The position numbers and the translations under genes are program-made. 64,000 bases of DNA, from the NCBI RefSeq assembly GCF_000379825.1, contig NZ_KB903839.1, positions 53,710 through 117,709 on the forward strand, written 5' to 3'. Below the pieces are notes generated by a model that searched no databases, was not told the origin of the DNA, and worked only from the letters and a program-made list of their open reading frames with translations. Of this stretch, positions 23,627 through 33,181 are shown piece after piece; position 1 is the stretch's first letter; every line of letters begins with the position of its first letter. Origin of the DNA: Longispora albida DSM 44784 (lineage in GTDB: Bacteria > Actinomycetota > Actinomycetes > Mycobacteriales > Micromonosporaceae).

Positions 23627-24058
23627 ATGCTGACCATCCCGGCGCACGCCTTCCCCCACCGCACCCCTCTCGAACTGTTCGCTGTGGCCCGTCGCGGGCT
23701 GGCCGAGGCAGCCGCCGCGAAGACAGCCGAGGAGCGCTACGCCACCGCCCACCTGGCGGCCCTGCGCGCCGCCGCCGCGATCCTGGCGGCCAGGGCCCGG
23801 CCGGCCCCCGGTGGCCGCGGCCGCCCCACCAGCGTCTGGGGCCTCCTCAGCCAGGTCGCTCCGGAGCTCACGGACTGGGCGTCACTCTTCGCCGCAGGCG
23901 CACGCCGCCGTGCCGTCGCCGAGGCGGGCGTGCCGGGCGTGGTCACGGCGGAGGAAGCGGCCACGCTGCTGCTCGACGCCGAGCGTTTCATCGCCGTCGT
24001 CGCGGACGCGCTGTCCATCACGTACCGCTCGGCCGGCATCCTCGGCCAGGCGGCCTAA
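23627..24058 (+). CDS. SAV_6107-type HEPN domain protein, SOS-regulated
   Basis: A 143-residue all-helical protein that I place in the SAV_6107-like HEPN group by its helix pattern, including the C-terminal LLLDAERFIAVVADAL. A HEPN ribonuclease motif of the form Rx4H is possibly represented by RYATAH at residues 37-42, but its placement is not typical and I cannot claim activity. AAGGAG lies six bases before the ATG. A perfect LexA box overlaps the promoter, so the gene should be induced by DNA damage. No polymerase gene is adjacent. A strong hairpin follows at 24134. Confidence 0.78.
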   Translation: MLTIPAHAFPHRTPLELFAVARRGLAEAAAAKTAEERYATAHLAALRAAAAILAARARPAPGGRGRPTSVWGLLSQVAPELTDWASLFAAGARRRAVAEAGVPGVVTAEEAATLLLDAERFIAVVADALSITYRSAGILGQAA

Positions 24059-24133
24059 GTCGTCAGAACCTCAGCCACCGGGCTCTCTGGGGAGGGCAGC
24101 CCGGCGCACGGCGCGAGACGCGCCTTGGGAGCG

Positions 24134-24171
24134 GCGGGGGCCGTGTCCACCCTTGCGGACACGGCCCCCGC
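24134..24171. terminator. Bidirectional hairpin terminator
   Basis: GCGGGGGCCGTGTCC at 24134-24148 is exactly complementary to 24157-24171, with an 8-base loop. It separates the convergent HEPN and aminotransferase genes. It has no U-run, common for actinomycete terminators. Confidence 0.75.
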
Positions 24172-24230
24172 CCCCAGAACCATCCTCAGCCGGATACTCC
24201 GCAGTTGACCCAACCAGAGACAGTCCGGCA

Positions 24231-25397
24231 CTACCCAGCCAGCCGGTTTACTGCTTCGGTGAGCACCTCGGGGCGCTTGCAGTAGGCGAAGCGGATCAGA
24301 TGCCGGCCCGCCGACTGGTCGTCGTAGAAGACCTGGGCCGGGACGGCGACCACGCCGCTGCGTTCCGGGAGGGAACGGCAGAAGTCGAGCCCGTCGACGC
24401 CGCCGAGCGGCCTGATGTCGGCCGTGACGAAGTACGTGCCCTCGGCTGGGAGCACACCGAAGCCGGCCTTGGCCAGGCCCGCCGACAGCGCGTCCCGCTT
24501 CGCGAGCAGCTCGGCGCGGAAGCCGGTGTAGTAGCTGTCTGGCAGGGCGAGGGCCACGGCGACGGCGGGCTGGAAGGGGCCGGCGTTCACGAACGTGAGG
24601 AACTGCTTGACCCGCAGTACGGCCGATACCAGCCGGGCCGGGCCGCAGACCCAGCCGACCTTCCAGCCGGTACACGAGAAGGTCTTTCCCGCCGACGAGA
24701 TCTGCAACGTGCGATCACGCATGCCGGGGAAGGCGGCCAGCGGCAGGTGCTCGCCGTCGAAGACCAGGTGCTCGTAGACCTCGTCGCAGAGCGCGGTGAC
24801 GTCGTGTTCCGCGCAGAGTTCCGCGATGAGGGCCAGTTCCTCGCGGGTGAAGACCTTGCCGGTCGGGTTGTGCGGGGTGTTGAGCAGGAGCAGCCGGGTA
24901 CGCGGCCCGAAAGCCGCCCGCAACTCGTCCGGGTCGAAGGAGTAGCCGTCCTCGCCGGCCCGGAGCGTCACCGGCCTGCGCACGGCACCGGCCAGCGCGA
25001 TCGAGGCCGCGTACGAGTCGTAGTACGGCTCGAAGCACACCACCTCGTCGCCGCTCTCGCACAGCGCGAGGATGCTCGCAGCGATGGCCTCCGTCGCACC
25101 CGCCGTGACCAGCACCTCGCCGTCCGGGTCGTACTCCAGGCCCCAGAACCGGCGCTGGTGGTCGGCGATCGCCTGCCGCAGCACCGGCTGACCCGGCCCC
25201 GGCGGGTACTGGTTGTATCCACTGTGGATGGCCGAGACGGCTGCGTCGAGCATCTCCTGTGGACCGTCGGTGTCCGGGAAGCCCTGTCCGAGGTTGACCG
25301 CGCCCGTCCGGGCGGCCAGCGCGGACATCTCCGCGAAGATCGTCGTGCCGAACGGGCGCATCCGCGCGATGAGCGGATCGGCTGCGGGGTCGGTCAT
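24231..25397 (-). CDS. Pyridoxal phosphate-dependent class I/II aminotransferase
   Basis: A 388-residue fold-type I aminotransferase. The N-terminal NLGQGFPDTDGP segment, the LLNTPHNPTGKVF block with the PLP-contacting Asn, the DEVYEHLVF segment with the Asp/Tyr pair, the Schiff-base Lys in SAGKTFSCTGWKVGW, and the C-terminal HLIRFAYCK with the carboxylate-binding Arg are present. The pattern fits the group that includes N-succinyldiaminopimelate aminotransferase and methionine aminotransferase; the substrate is not settled. Start: ATG 25397, overlapping the DUF2332 gene's stop (4 bp), so the two are cotranslated. Confidence 0.92.
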   Translation of the reverse strand: MTDPAADPLIARMRPFGTTIFAEMSALAARTGAVNLGQGFPDTDGPQEMLDAAVSAIHSGYNQYPPGPGQPVLRQAIADHQRRFWGLEYDPDGEVLVTAGATEAIAASILALCESGDEVVCFEPYYDSYAASIALAGAVRRPVTLRAGEDGYSFDPDELRAAFGPRTRLLLLNTPHNPTGKVFTREELALIAELCAEHDVTALCDEVYEHLVFDGEHLPLAAFPGMRDRTLQISSAGKTFSCTGWKVGWVCGPARLVSAVLRVKQFLTFVNAGPFQPAVAVALALPDSYYTGFRAELLAKRDALSAGLAKAGFGVLPAEGTYFVTADIRPLGGVDGLDFCRSLPERSGVVAVPAQVFYDDQSAGRHLIRFAYCKRPEVLTEAVNRLAG

Positions 25398-26431
25398 ACC
25401 GGGAGTGTACGGGGATTCAGGGCCTTCGGACCCCAGTCGAGCCACGCCCCGTGCGCCCCGGTACCGGCCAGCGCCCGGGCCCTGACGAGCTGCCCGCCGC
25501 TGATCTCGGCGCTGACCAGGACGCCGGGCGCGTCGAACGGCACCGGGTCATCGGTCAGGAGCGCCAGGCCGGCCGGGGGCGCCTCGTTCAGGATCAGCAC
25601 GAGGTCGCGTCCGGTCGCGGCGAGCGCCTGGACGAGCCGGGCCGGCTCGTCCAGGTAACAGACCGCGTTCGACGCGAACACGACTGGCAGGTGATCGCCG
25701 GGCACAGCGCCGATCGCGCCGGGGACGGCGTCGACCATGTCACCGGCGATCCAGGTGATATCGGCCGTCGCGCGCGTGGCCAGTGCCGCGTCGAGCCGGG
25801 CCAGCCGCTCGGTGTGCTCGGGCCAGACGCAGGCCCGCAGCCAGGTCTCGCCCTCGGTGTCCCCGGGCCGGACCGGGGCCAGGTCGATGCCGGTCCGGCC
25901 GCCGATCCGCAGGTCACGGTCGAGGTAGCCGGGCTCGGGGCCACGCAGTTCCGTCTCCTGTTCCGTCAGGTCGGGGACCAGCAGGACACCCGCCGACGTG
26001 CCCAGCTCGACCAGGCTCAGCGGCCGGTCGCCGGCCAGGCTCGCCGCGTAGCCGAAAGCCGGGCGGAGCTGGGCGGCGCGCCGCACCTCGTTCGTCTGCG
26101 TGGTCCGCCGCGCGCACAGCCCGCTGAGCACGTCCCAGTGCGTCTTCACCAGGTCCGTGAACGCGTCCACCAGCCCGGCGCCCGGCGAGGCCGTCCCGCC
26201 CAGCGCCGGGTAGTAGCCAGCGAGCGGATGACCGGCAGCCGTCGTCCGCAGCGCGTACTGCACCGCGCCGAACAACAGGAGTGGCCGCCGCAGCGGCTCC
26301 GGCGCGCTCAGCAGGGGAGAGGCCAGCTCGGGCCGCTCGGCGATCACCCGGGCGAGCAGGGCGTAGGTCGGCGAGGAGCCGTCGAACTCCCGCTCGGCGC
26401 CGAGCAGGAAGGCCGCACGAAGATCCGTCAT
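25394..26431 (-). CDS. DUF2332 family protein
   Basis: A 345-residue protein of the actinobacterial DUF2332 family. It has the family blocks LVELGTSAGVLL near residue 128, which resembles a methyltransferase-like glycine loop, and PVVFASNAVCYL later. A link to methyltransferase folds has been suggested by such motifs but no function is established. Start: ATG 26431; an upstream extension in the same frame to 26527 is not supported. It is translationally coupled to the downstream aminotransferase gene. Confidence 0.8.
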   Translation of the reverse strand: MTDLRAAFLLGAEREFDGSSPTYALLARVIAERPELASPLLSAPEPLRRPLLLFGAVQYALRTTAAGHPLAGYYPALGGTASPGAGLVDAFTDLVKTHWDVLSGLCARRTTQTNEVRRAAQLRPAFGYAASLAGDRPLSLVELGTSAGVLLVPDLTEQETELRGPEPGYLDRDLRIGGRTGIDLAPVRPGDTEGETWLRACVWPEHTERLARLDAALATRATADITWIAGDMVDAVPGAIGAVPGDHLPVVFASNAVCYLDEPARLVQALAATGRDLVLILNEAPPAGLALLTDDPVPFDAPGVLVSAEISGGQLVRARALAGTGAHGAWLDWGPKALNPRTLPV

Positions 26432-26542
26432 GGCACGAAAGCTTGCGGCCGTGCCGCCCGTTCGCGCAGCGACCTGGGTCACTGTCTTTCGCAAAACCCA
26501 CCATTTGGTACCGGGCGGTAGCGGCACCCCCGCATCGTCGCC

Positions 26543-26548
26543 TACGGT
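26543..26548 (+). promoter_or_regulatory. -10 box of Pro-rich membrane protein gene, leaderless
   Basis: TACGGT followed by eight bases and the GTG at 26557 without a ribosome site. Confidence 0.4.
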
Positions 26549-26556
26549 CCCAAGTC

Positions 26557-27504
26557 GTGGACGGACAACGGAACTACCCCGACGAGCGCTGGTACCCGGA
26601 AGAGCGGCCCGAACGACCCGCCGCGGCCTGGGACGCCCCGCGCCCCGACTACCGCGGCCCGGCCGGTCCCGCCGGACAGCCCGAACCCGAGGGCTACCGG
26701 GTACCCGAGCCGCGCGGCAACCAGCAGTCCTGGGGCGAGCCCCGCCCCGAGCCCGGCACCGGCTGGGGCGAGGCCCGCACCGAGCCGCCCGCCGGCCGGT
26801 ACTCCGACGCGCCGCCGGCCCCGCAGGCCTACGACGCCCCGCAGGCCTACCCGGCCGAGCGCCCCACCTCAGGCTCCGGCTACGACAGCGGCGCCACCGC
26901 GTACCAGCCGGAGCCGGCCACGGCCGGAGGCTCGGTCCGCCGGGAAGCCGAGCGCATCCCGCAGCTGAAGCCGCAGCGCAGCACCGGCCCGGCGCCGATG
27001 GCTCCCGTACCGCCGCAGGCCGAGCCCGAGCGGCCCTTCGACCCGCCGACCAGCCGCATCCCGCTGGTCAGCGCGCCGCAGCAGCCGCAGTACGAGCAGC
27101 AGGCCCCGGCACCCGCCGCGCCGCAGCAGCCGTACGCGACCGAGGTCGTCCCCCCGCGCCGCCCCCAGGCCGAGCCCTCGGCCGACGGCGACGGCGTGTA
27201 CCGCACCCGCCGCCCGATCGTCGGCATCGGCCTGGCCGTCATCGCGGCGGTGTTCTCGATCCCGGCCCTCGTCCTGCTGGTCGGCGCGCTGACCACCAAG
27301 GGCACGACCCCGCCGTCGAGCGTCGTGGCCGGCACGCTGCTCCTGCTGGGCCTGCCGGCCCTGGCCGCCGGGATGTACGGCCTGATCACCGGGGCCGGGC
27401 GGGCCGGGGAGAAGCTCGGAGCCCGGGTCCTCCTGCGTACCCCGCTGGCCTACCTGGTCATCGGGCTGACGCTGCTGCTCGGGGCGGCGCTCGCGACCGG
27501 GTGA
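26557..27504 (+). CDS. Membrane protein with long Pro/Glu/Tyr-rich cytoplasmic domain
   Basis: A 315-residue protein. The first 220 residues are rich in Pro, Glu, Gln, Tyr and Arg and probably disordered. Three hydrophobic helices follow in the last 90 residues (about 224-246, 255-278 and 292-313). No enzymatic motif is visible and I do not recognise the family. Start: GTG 26557 with a leaderless -10; the frame is open upstream but antisense to the DUF2332 gene. It lies directly before the rpsB leader. Proteins of this shape are common next to ribosomal genes in actinomycetes, without known role. Confidence 0.7.
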   Translation: MDGQRNYPDERWYPEERPERPAAAWDAPRPDYRGPAGPAGQPEPEGYRVPEPRGNQQSWGEPRPEPGTGWGEARTEPPAGRYSDAPPAPQAYDAPQAYPAERPTSGSGYDSGATAYQPEPATAGGSVRREAERIPQLKPQRSTGPAPMAPVPPQAEPERPFDPPTSRIPLVSAPQQPQYEQQAPAPAAPQQPYATEVVPPRRPQAEPSADGDGVYRTRRPIVGIGLAVIAAVFSIPALVLLVGALTTKGTTPPSSVVAGTLLLLGLPALAAGMYGLITGAGRAGEKLGARVLLRTPLAYLVIGLTLLLGAALATG

Positions 27505-27607
27505 CCGCGCAGCGGGTACACAGGTAAAAGGTTTGCGGTTTTCGTGTCGGGCTGGGCGGGTCTCCGGGCCTGTCCAGCCCGATTTCGCTGCTGACCTGCC
27601 CGCACCG

Positions 27608-27788
27608 TAGACTTCCTTCTGGCGGCTGCCCATGCGGCCGACCTCGCGCGCCCTCCGCACGTCAGGTGCGGCGACGGCCCCCTGGTCCGCGAAGCGGGAT
27701 TCCGCTCGCGGTCCGACAGGCCGGCGACCAGGCGCTAGGGCCCCGGCACCTGCCGGGGCACAACCAGGGAACAACACAAGGAGACACC
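27608..27788 (+). promoter_or_regulatory. Structured rpsB leader and promoter
   Basis: A TAGACT -10 at 27608-27613 is followed by a leader of about 165 nt. Three stable hairpins can form: CCGCAC/GTGCGG (27655-27671), CCGCG-A-AGCGG with CCGCT-CGCGG (27687-27711, GATT loop) and GCCCCGGC/GCCGGGGC (27740-27759, ACCT loop). The last ends about 20 nt before the AAGGAG ribosome site of rpsB. Such a leader suggests control by ribosomal protein S2, as known in other bacteria; the details are inference. Confidence 0.5.
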
Positions 27789-28643
27789 GTGGCAGTCGTC
27801 ACGATGCGTCAGCTCCTCGAGAGCGGCGTGCACTTCGGTCACCAGACCCGGCGCTGGAACCCGAAGATGAAGCGGTACATCCTCACGGACCGCAACGGCA
27901 TCTACATCATCGACCTGCGTCAGAGCCTCGACTACATCGAGAAGGCCTACACGCACATCAAGAACACCGTCGCCTCCGGTGGCACCATCCTGTTCGTCGG
28001 CACCAAGAAGCAGGCCCAGGAGGCCATCGCCGAGCAGGCCACCCGCGTCGGCATGCCGTACGTGAACCACCGCTGGCTCGGTGGCATGCTCACCAACTTC
28101 CAGACCATCTACAAGCGGCTCCAGCGCATGAAGGAGCTCGAGGCGATGGAGCAGACGGGTCAGGGCGCGACCGGCCTGACCAAGAAGGAGCTCCTCACCC
28201 TCTCGCGTGAGAAGGACAAGCTGACCCGCACCCTCGGTGGCCTGCGGGACATGCAGAAGCTCCCGGCCGCGGTGTGGATCGTCGACACGAAGAAGGAGCA
28301 CATCGCCGTCGACGAGGCCCGCAAGCTGAACATCCCGGTCATCGCGATCCTCGACACCAACTGCGACCCGGACGAGGTCGACTTCCCGATCCCGGGTAAC
28401 GACGACGCGATCCGTTCCGCCGCGCTGCTGACCCGCGTGGTCGCCGACGGTGTCGCCGCCGGCCTCATGGCCCGCGCCGGCAAGGGTGGCAAGGACGAGA
28501 AGCCGGAGCCGGGCGTTGTCGCCGGCGACGAGCCGCTCGCCGAGTGGGAGCAGGAGCTGCTGGCCGGCAAGACCGCCGAGGGTGAGGCCGCAGCCGCCCC
28601 CGAGGCGCCCGCCGCTGAGGCCGAGGCCCCGGCCGCCGAGTAG
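27789..28643 (+). CDS. rpsB: 30S ribosomal protein S2
   Basis: A 284-residue ribosomal protein S2. It begins [27 protein letters not shown] and contains [12 protein letters not shown] and [12 protein letters not shown], invariant S2 blocks. The Ala/Glu-rich C-terminal tail of about 30 residues is typical of high-GC Gram-positives. The GTG at 27789 has AAGGAG upstream, and the leader is highly folded. It heads the rpsB-tsf-pyrH-frr-cdsA block. Confidence 0.97.
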   Translation: MAVVTMRQLLESGVHFGHQTRRWNPKMKRYILTDRNGIYIIDLRQSLDYIEKAYTHIKNTVASGGTILFVGTKKQAQEAIAEQATRVGMPYVNHRWLGGMLTNFQTIYKRLQRMKELEAMEQTGQGATGLTKKELLTLSREKDKLTRTLGGLRDMQKLPAAVWIVDTKKEHIAVDEARKLNIPVIAILDTNCDPDEVDFPIPGNDDAIRSAALLTRVVADGVAAGLMARAGKGGKDEKPEPGVVAGDEPLAEWEQELLAGKTAEGEAAAAPEAPAAEAEAPAAE

Positions 28644-28686
28644 TCCTGACCTCCACTTTCGCTCACTCACAGTCAGAGAGAGAACC

Positions 28687-29502
28687 ATGTCTAACTACAC
28701 CGCTGCGGATGTCAAGAAGCTCCGCGACCTGACCGGTGCCGGCATGATGGACTGCAAGAAGGCCCTCGAGGAGTCCGCTGGCGACTTCGACAAGGCTGTC
28801 GAGATCCTGCGGATCAAGGGTGCCAAGGACGTCGGCAAGCGCGCCGGCCGTACCGCGGCCAACGGCCTGGTCGCCCAGTCCGGCAACGCCCTGCTCGAGC
28901 TCAACTGCGAGACGGACTTCGTCGCGAAGAACGGCGCGTTCATCGAGCTGGCCCAGGCGCTGGTCGAGCACGTCGCCGCGGTCAAGCCGGCCGACATCGA
29001 CGCCCTGCTCGCCTCCGAGCTCGGTGGCAAGAAGGTCGCCGACCTGGTCCAGGAGGAGTCGGCCAAGATCGGCGAGAAGCTGGTCCTGAACCGGTTCGCC
29101 GTCCTGGACGGCCAGACCGCGGTGTACATGCACCGCAAGGCCGCCGACCTGCCGCCGGCCGTCGGCGTCATGGTCGAGTTCACCGGTGACGACATCGACG
29201 CCGCCCGGGGCGCCGCGATGCAGATCGCGGCGATGCGGCCGAAGTACGTCACCCGTGACGAGGTGCCGGCCGAGATCGTCGAGTCGGAGCGCCGGATCGC
29301 CGAGCAGACCTCCCGCGAGGAGGGCAAGCCGGAGGCCGCGCTGCCGAAGATCGTCGAGGGCCGGGTCAACGGCTTCTTCAAGGACGTCGTGCTGACCGAG
29401 CAGGCTTCGGTCGTCGACTCGAAGAAGACGGTCGCCCAGGTCCTCAAGGACGCCGGCGTGACCGTGACCCGGTTCGTCCGCCTCGAGGTCGGGCAGGCCT
29501 AA
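28687..29502 (+). CDS. tsf: Translation elongation factor Ts
   Basis: A 271-residue guanine nucleotide exchange factor for EF-Tu. It begins [27 protein letters not shown], the EF-Ts signature, and carries [12 protein letters not shown], another conserved block. The gene follows rpsB by 43 bp. A hairpin between tsf and pyrH may reduce read-through to pyrH. Confidence 0.97.
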   Translation: MSNYTAADVKKLRDLTGAGMMDCKKALEESAGDFDKAVEILRIKGAKDVGKRAGRTAANGLVAQSGNALLELNCETDFVAKNGAFIELAQALVEHVAAVKPADIDALLASELGGKKVADLVQEESAKIGEKLVLNRFAVLDGQTAVYMHRKAADLPPAVGVMVEFTGDDIDAARGAAMQIAAMRPKYVTRDEVPAEIVESERRIAEQTSREEGKPEAALPKIVEGRVNGFFKDVVLTEQASVVDSKKTVAQVLKDAGVTVTRFVRLEVGQA

Positions 29503-29513
29503 GCACGTTTTAC

Positions 29514-29553
29514 GGGGCCGCGGTGGTGTGTTTGGACGCGCCGCTGCGGCCCC
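29514..29553 (+). terminator. Hairpin after tsf
   Basis: GGGGCCGC at 29514-29521 pairs with GCGGCCCC at 29546-29553, with additional weak inner pairs. It lies just after the tsf stop, before pyrH. It could be a partial terminator or processing site inside the operon. Confidence 0.55.
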
Positions 29554-29594
29554 TTCGCACGTAGGGAATCATGGACCCGGGAGGTATGCCGCAG

Positions 29595-30332
29595 ATGACT
29601 GAGACCGAGACGATCAAGTACCGCCGGGTCGTGCTGAAGCTGTCCGGCGAGATGTTCGGTGGCGGGGCCGTCGGCGTGGACCCGGATGTCGTCTCGGGTA
29701 TCGCGCGGCAGATCGCCAAGGTCGTCACCGACAAGGGCGTGCAGGTCGCCGTGGTGGTCGGCGGCGGCAACTTCTTCCGGGGCGCCGAACTGCAGAAGCG
29801 CGGCATGGACCGGCCGCGTGCCGACTACATGGGCATGCTGGCCACCGTCATGAACTGCCTGGCCCTCCAGGACTTCCTGGAGAAGGAGGGCATCGACACC
29901 CGGGTACAGACCGCGATCCACATGGCGCAGGTCGCCGAGTCCTACATCCCGCGCCGGGCGATCCGGCACCTGGAGAAGGGCCGGGTCGTGATCTTCGGCG
30001 CCGGTGCCGGCATGCCGTTCTTCTCCACCGACACCGTCTCGGCCCAGCGGGCGCTGGAGATCGGCGCGGACGCGGTGCTGATGAGCAAGCACGGTGTCGA
30101 CGGCGTCTACACCGCCGACCCGCGGACCAACCCCGACGCCGTGAAGCTCGATACCCTCTCCTTCGAGGAGGCGCTCAGCCGTGGCCTGCGGGTGGTCGAC
30201 GCCGCCGCGTTCAGCCTGTGCATGGAGAACCGCCTCCCGATGCTGGTGTTCGGGGCCGAGGGCGACGACATCATCGTCAAGGCGGTCGGCGGCGAGCGGA
30301 TCGGCACCCTGATCACGTCGGCTTCGGCCTGA
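29595..30332 (+). CDS. pyrH: UMP kinase
   Basis: A 245-residue amino-acid-kinase-family UMP kinase, making UDP for pyrimidine nucleotide synthesis. The N-terminal [13 protein letters not shown] and GGGNFFRG blocks, [16 protein letters not shown] and [18 protein letters not shown] are all diagnostic. The frame has starts at ATG 29571, 29586 and 29595. GGGAGG at 29579-29584 is correctly spaced only for 29595, and the resulting length is the usual one. Confidence 0.95.
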   Translation: MTETETIKYRRVVLKLSGEMFGGGAVGVDPDVVSGIARQIAKVVTDKGVQVAVVVGGGNFFRGAELQKRGMDRPRADYMGMLATVMNCLALQDFLEKEGIDTRVQTAIHMAQVAESYIPRRAIRHLEKGRVVIFGAGAGMPFFSTDTVSAQRALEIGADAVLMSKHGVDGVYTADPRTNPDAVKLDTLSFEEALSRGLRVVDAAAFSLCMENRLPMLVFGAEGDDIIVKAVGGERIGTLITSASA

Positions 30333-30384
30333 GTCCAGCTCTGCTAGCAGCCAGCCACACATTCTTTAAGGAGACGCGAGCCAG

Positions 30385-30942
30385 GTGATCGACGAGACAC
30401 TCCTCGAGGCCGAGGAGAAGATGGATTCGGCAATCGAGCACGCCAAGCAGGAGTTCGCCGCGATCCGCACGGGCCGGGCGAGCGCCGCGATGTTCTCCAA
30501 GATCGTCATCGACTACTACGGCACGCCCACCCCGCTGCCGCAGATGGCCTCGATCGGCGTGCCCGAGGCCCGCATGGTGATCATCAAGCCGTACGACGCC
30601 GGTCAGCTCGGCAACATCGAGCGGGCGATCCGCGACTCGGACCTGGGCGTGAACCCGAACAACGAGGGCACCCAGATCCGGATCAACATCCCGCCCATGA
30701 CCGAGGAACGCCGCCGGGACATGATCAAGATCGCCCGGCAGAAGGGCGAGGACTCCAAGGTCGCGGTGCGCAACGTCCGCCGCAAGGCCAACGACGAGCT
30801 CGGCCGGATCCAGAAGGACGGCGAGGCCGGCGAGGACGAGGTCAAGCGGGCGGAGAAGGAGCTGGACGCGCTGACGGCCAAGTACGTCGCGCAGGTCGAC
30901 GAGCTCCTCAAGCACAAGGAAGCCGAGCTCCTCGAAGTCTGA
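30385..30942 (+). CDS. frr: Ribosome recycling factor
   Basis: A 185-residue RRF, which with EF-G splits the post-termination ribosome. It contains the [14 protein letters not shown] segment, [14 protein letters not shown] and the [15 protein letters not shown] segment of the helical domain. It starts at GTG 30385 with AAGGAG about 13 bases upstream. Its stop overlaps the ATG of cdsA by one base. Confidence 0.97.
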   Translation: MIDETLLEAEEKMDSAIEHAKQEFAAIRTGRASAAMFSKIVIDYYGTPTPLPQMASIGVPEARMVIIKPYDAGQLGNIERAIRDSDLGVNPNNEGTQIRINIPPMTEERRRDMIKIARQKGEDSKVAVRNVRRKANDELGRIQKDGEAGEDEVKRAEKELDALTAKYVAQVDELLKHKEAELLEV

Positions 30943-32000
30943 TGACGGACTTCGACCCCTTCGCGGACCAGGGCGGGCGTGCCTCACGCCGTGAGCGCGC
31001 CGCCCAGGCCCCGGAAGACGATCACCCAGGCTGGATGGACCAGGCGTGGGACACCACGACCCCGGACCAGGCCCCGGAGCCCCGGTGGAGCCAGGCCGAG
31101 GACGAGTTCGACCCGTTCCACCTGCCACAGGAACACGCTCCCGAGCCTGAGCCTGTGGCGGTGCCCGAGGCTCCTCAGCCGAAGGCTTCCAAGGCCGGCC
31201 GGAACCTGCCGGCCGCGATCGGCGTCGGCGTCGGGCTCGGCTCGCTCGTGGTGGCCTCACTGTTCGTCCAGCGGGAAGGCGCGCTGTTCCTGCTGGCAGC
31301 CGCAGTACTGATCGGCATCTGGGAACTGGTCCGCGCCCTGGGCGAGGGCCCGCGGCGCCCGCCGTTCACCCCGCTCGCGGCCGGCGGCGTGCTCATGATC
31401 GGCCTAGCCTGGTACGGCGGGCTGCCAGCCCTCGTGATCGGCCTGCTGCTGACCATTTTCGCGGCGGCGGTGTGGCGGATCGCGGACGGCCCGCCCGGTT
31501 ACCAGCGGGCGACGACGTCAGCGGCCCTCGTAGCCGCGTACGTGCCGTTCCTGGGCTCGTTCTTCGTCCTGCTGCTCCGTCCCGAGGACGGGGCGCTGCG
31601 CGTGGTGGCCGTCGTCGCGGCGGTCGTGCTGTCCGACACGGGCGGTTACATCGCCGGTGTCCTGTTCGGCAAGCATCCGATGGCCCCGACCGTGAGCCCG
31701 AAGAAGTCCTGGGAGGGCTTCGGCGGCTCCGTGCTCGCCTGCGCCGTCGGCGGCTCCCTGATGCTGTACTTCATGCTCGACGCTCCGTGGTGGTCAGGCA
31801 TCATCTTCGGCGTGCTCCTGGCCGCCGGATCGACCCTCGGAGACCTCGCCGAGTCGTTACTGAAACGTGACCTCGGCATCAAGGACATGGGCACGCTGCT
31901 CCCCGGCCACGGCGGCGTGATGGACCGGCTGGACTCCCTGCTCGTAGCAGCACCCCTCGGGTACATGTTGCTGAGCGTGTTCGCGGCTCCGACGGTGTGA
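30942..32000 (+). CDS. cdsA: Phosphatidate cytidylyltransferase
   Basis: A 352-residue integral membrane enzyme making CDP-diacylglycerol from phosphatidate and CTP. The N-terminal 85 residues are acidic and Pro-rich, followed by about eight hydrophobic helices. The C-terminal CDP-DAG synthase signature is visible as KRDLGIKDMGTLLPGHGGVM followed by DRLDSLL. The ATG overlaps the frr stop by one base. The order frr-cdsA-rlmN is conserved in actinobacteria. Confidence 0.95.
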   Translation: MTDFDPFADQGGRASRRERAAQAPEDDHPGWMDQAWDTTTPDQAPEPRWSQAEDEFDPFHLPQEHAPEPEPVAVPEAPQPKASKAGRNLPAAIGVGVGLGSLVVASLFVQREGALFLLAAAVLIGIWELVRALGEGPRRPPFTPLAAGGVLMIGLAWYGGLPALVIGLLLTIFAAAVWRIADGPPGYQRATTSAALVAAYVPFLGSFFVLLLRPEDGALRVVAVVAAVVLSDTGGYIAGVLFGKHPMAPTVSPKKSWEGFGGSVLACAVGGSLMLYFMLDAPWWSGIIFGVLLAAGSTLGDLAESLLKRDLGIKDMGTLLPGHGGVMDRLDSLLVAAPLGYMLLSVFAAPTV

Positions 32001-32054
32001 AGTGGCCCGGCTCATCCCGGCTGGGGCGGTCCCGGCGTGACTGACGTGGGACAC

Positions 32055-32060
32055 TAGCTT
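32055..32060 (+). promoter_or_regulatory. -10 box of rlmN, leaderless
   Basis: TAGCTT followed by five bases and the ATG at 32066, with no ribosome site. Confidence 0.45.
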
Positions 32061-32065
32061 TTGTC

Positions 32066-33181
32066 ATGACGACCCTGCCTCTGCTTTCGGAGCCACGCGG
32101 CACAGCCCGCCGTGGCCTGCCGTCACGCCATCTCGCCGACCTTGACCTGGCCGCTCGCCGTGCCGCCGTCGAGGCGCTCGGCGAGAAGGCGTTCCGCGCG
32201 AACCAGCTCTCCAGCCACTACTTCGGCCGCCTGGTCAACGACATCGGTCAGATGACCGACATCCCGGCCAAGGTCCGCGACCGGCTGGCGGCGGAGCTGT
32301 TCCCGCCGCTGCTCACGCCGGCCCGCAGGCTGGCCACCGACGACGGCACCACCCAGAAGACCCTCTGGCGCCTGCACGACGGCTCCCTCGTGGAGAGCGT
32401 CCTGATGGGCTACGCCGACCGGGCGACCGTGTGCATCTCGTCACAGGCCGGCTGCGGCATGGCCTGCCCGTTCTGCGCCACCGGCCAGGCGGGCCTCACG
32501 AGGAACCTGTCCACGGCCGAGATCGTCGACCAGGTCGTCGACGCGGCCCGCTCGGCTGCCAGCGGCTCACTGGGCGGCGAGCCGACCCGCCTGTCGAACG
32601 TGGTGTTCATGGGCATGGGCGAGCCGATGGCCAACTACCAGCGGGTGATCGACGCGGTCCGCCGGATCACCGACCCCGCGCCCGAGGGGCTGGGCCTGTC
32701 CCAGCGGCACGTCACGGTCTCCACCGTCGGCCTGGTGCCAGCGATGCGCAAGCTCGCGGCTGAGGGCCTCCAGGTCACCCTGGCACTGTCCCTGCACGCG
32801 CCGGACGACGAGCTGCGCGACGAGCTCGTCCCGGTGAACCAGCGGTGGAAGGTCGCCGAGGTTCTTGACGCGGCATGGGAGTATGCCGCACGTACGGGTC
32901 GCCGCGTCTCCATCGAGTACGCGATGATCAGAGATATGAACGATCAGCCGTGGCGTGCCGACCTGCTCGGCAGGCTACTGTCTGGTCGGCTGGCGCATGT
33001 GAACCTGATCCCGCTCAACCCCACACCTGGCAGCAAGTGGGATGCGAGCCCCAAGCCGGTGGAGCGGGAATTTGTCCGGAGACTGCGGGCGGCCGGTGTG
33101 CCGACTACAGTCCGGGACACGCGAGGCCGTGAGATCGACGGGGCATGTGGGCAGCTCGCTGCTGCGGAGGTGGATGAGTGA
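32066..33181 (+). CDS. rlmN: 23S rRNA (adenine(2503)-C(2))-methyltransferase
   Basis: A 371-residue radical SAM enzyme methylating A2503 of 23S rRNA (and A37 of some tRNAs). The radical SAM CxxxCxxC cluster reads CGMACPFC near residue 130, with [10 protein letters not shown] after it, and the conserved cysteine in the C-terminal part is in DGACGQL. The [10 protein letters not shown] block is also present. It starts at ATG 32066 behind a leaderless -10. The DivIVA-domain gene begins inside its last codon (GTGA overlap). Confidence 0.96.
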   Translation: MTTLPLLSEPRGTARRGLPSRHLADLDLAARRAAVEALGEKAFRANQLSSHYFGRLVNDIGQMTDIPAKVRDRLAAELFPPLLTPARRLATDDGTTQKTLWRLHDGSLVESVLMGYADRATVCISSQAGCGMACPFCATGQAGLTRNLSTAEIVDQVVDAARSAASGSLGGEPTRLSNVVFMGMGEPMANYQRVIDAVRRITDPAPEGLGLSQRHVTVSTVGLVPAMRKLAAEGLQVTLALSLHAPDDELRDELVPVNQRWKVAEVLDAAWEYAARTGRRVSIEYAMIRDMNDQPWRADLLGRLLSGRLAHVNLIPLNPTPGSKWDASPKPVEREFVRRLRAAGVPTTVRDTRGREIDGACGQLAAAEVDE

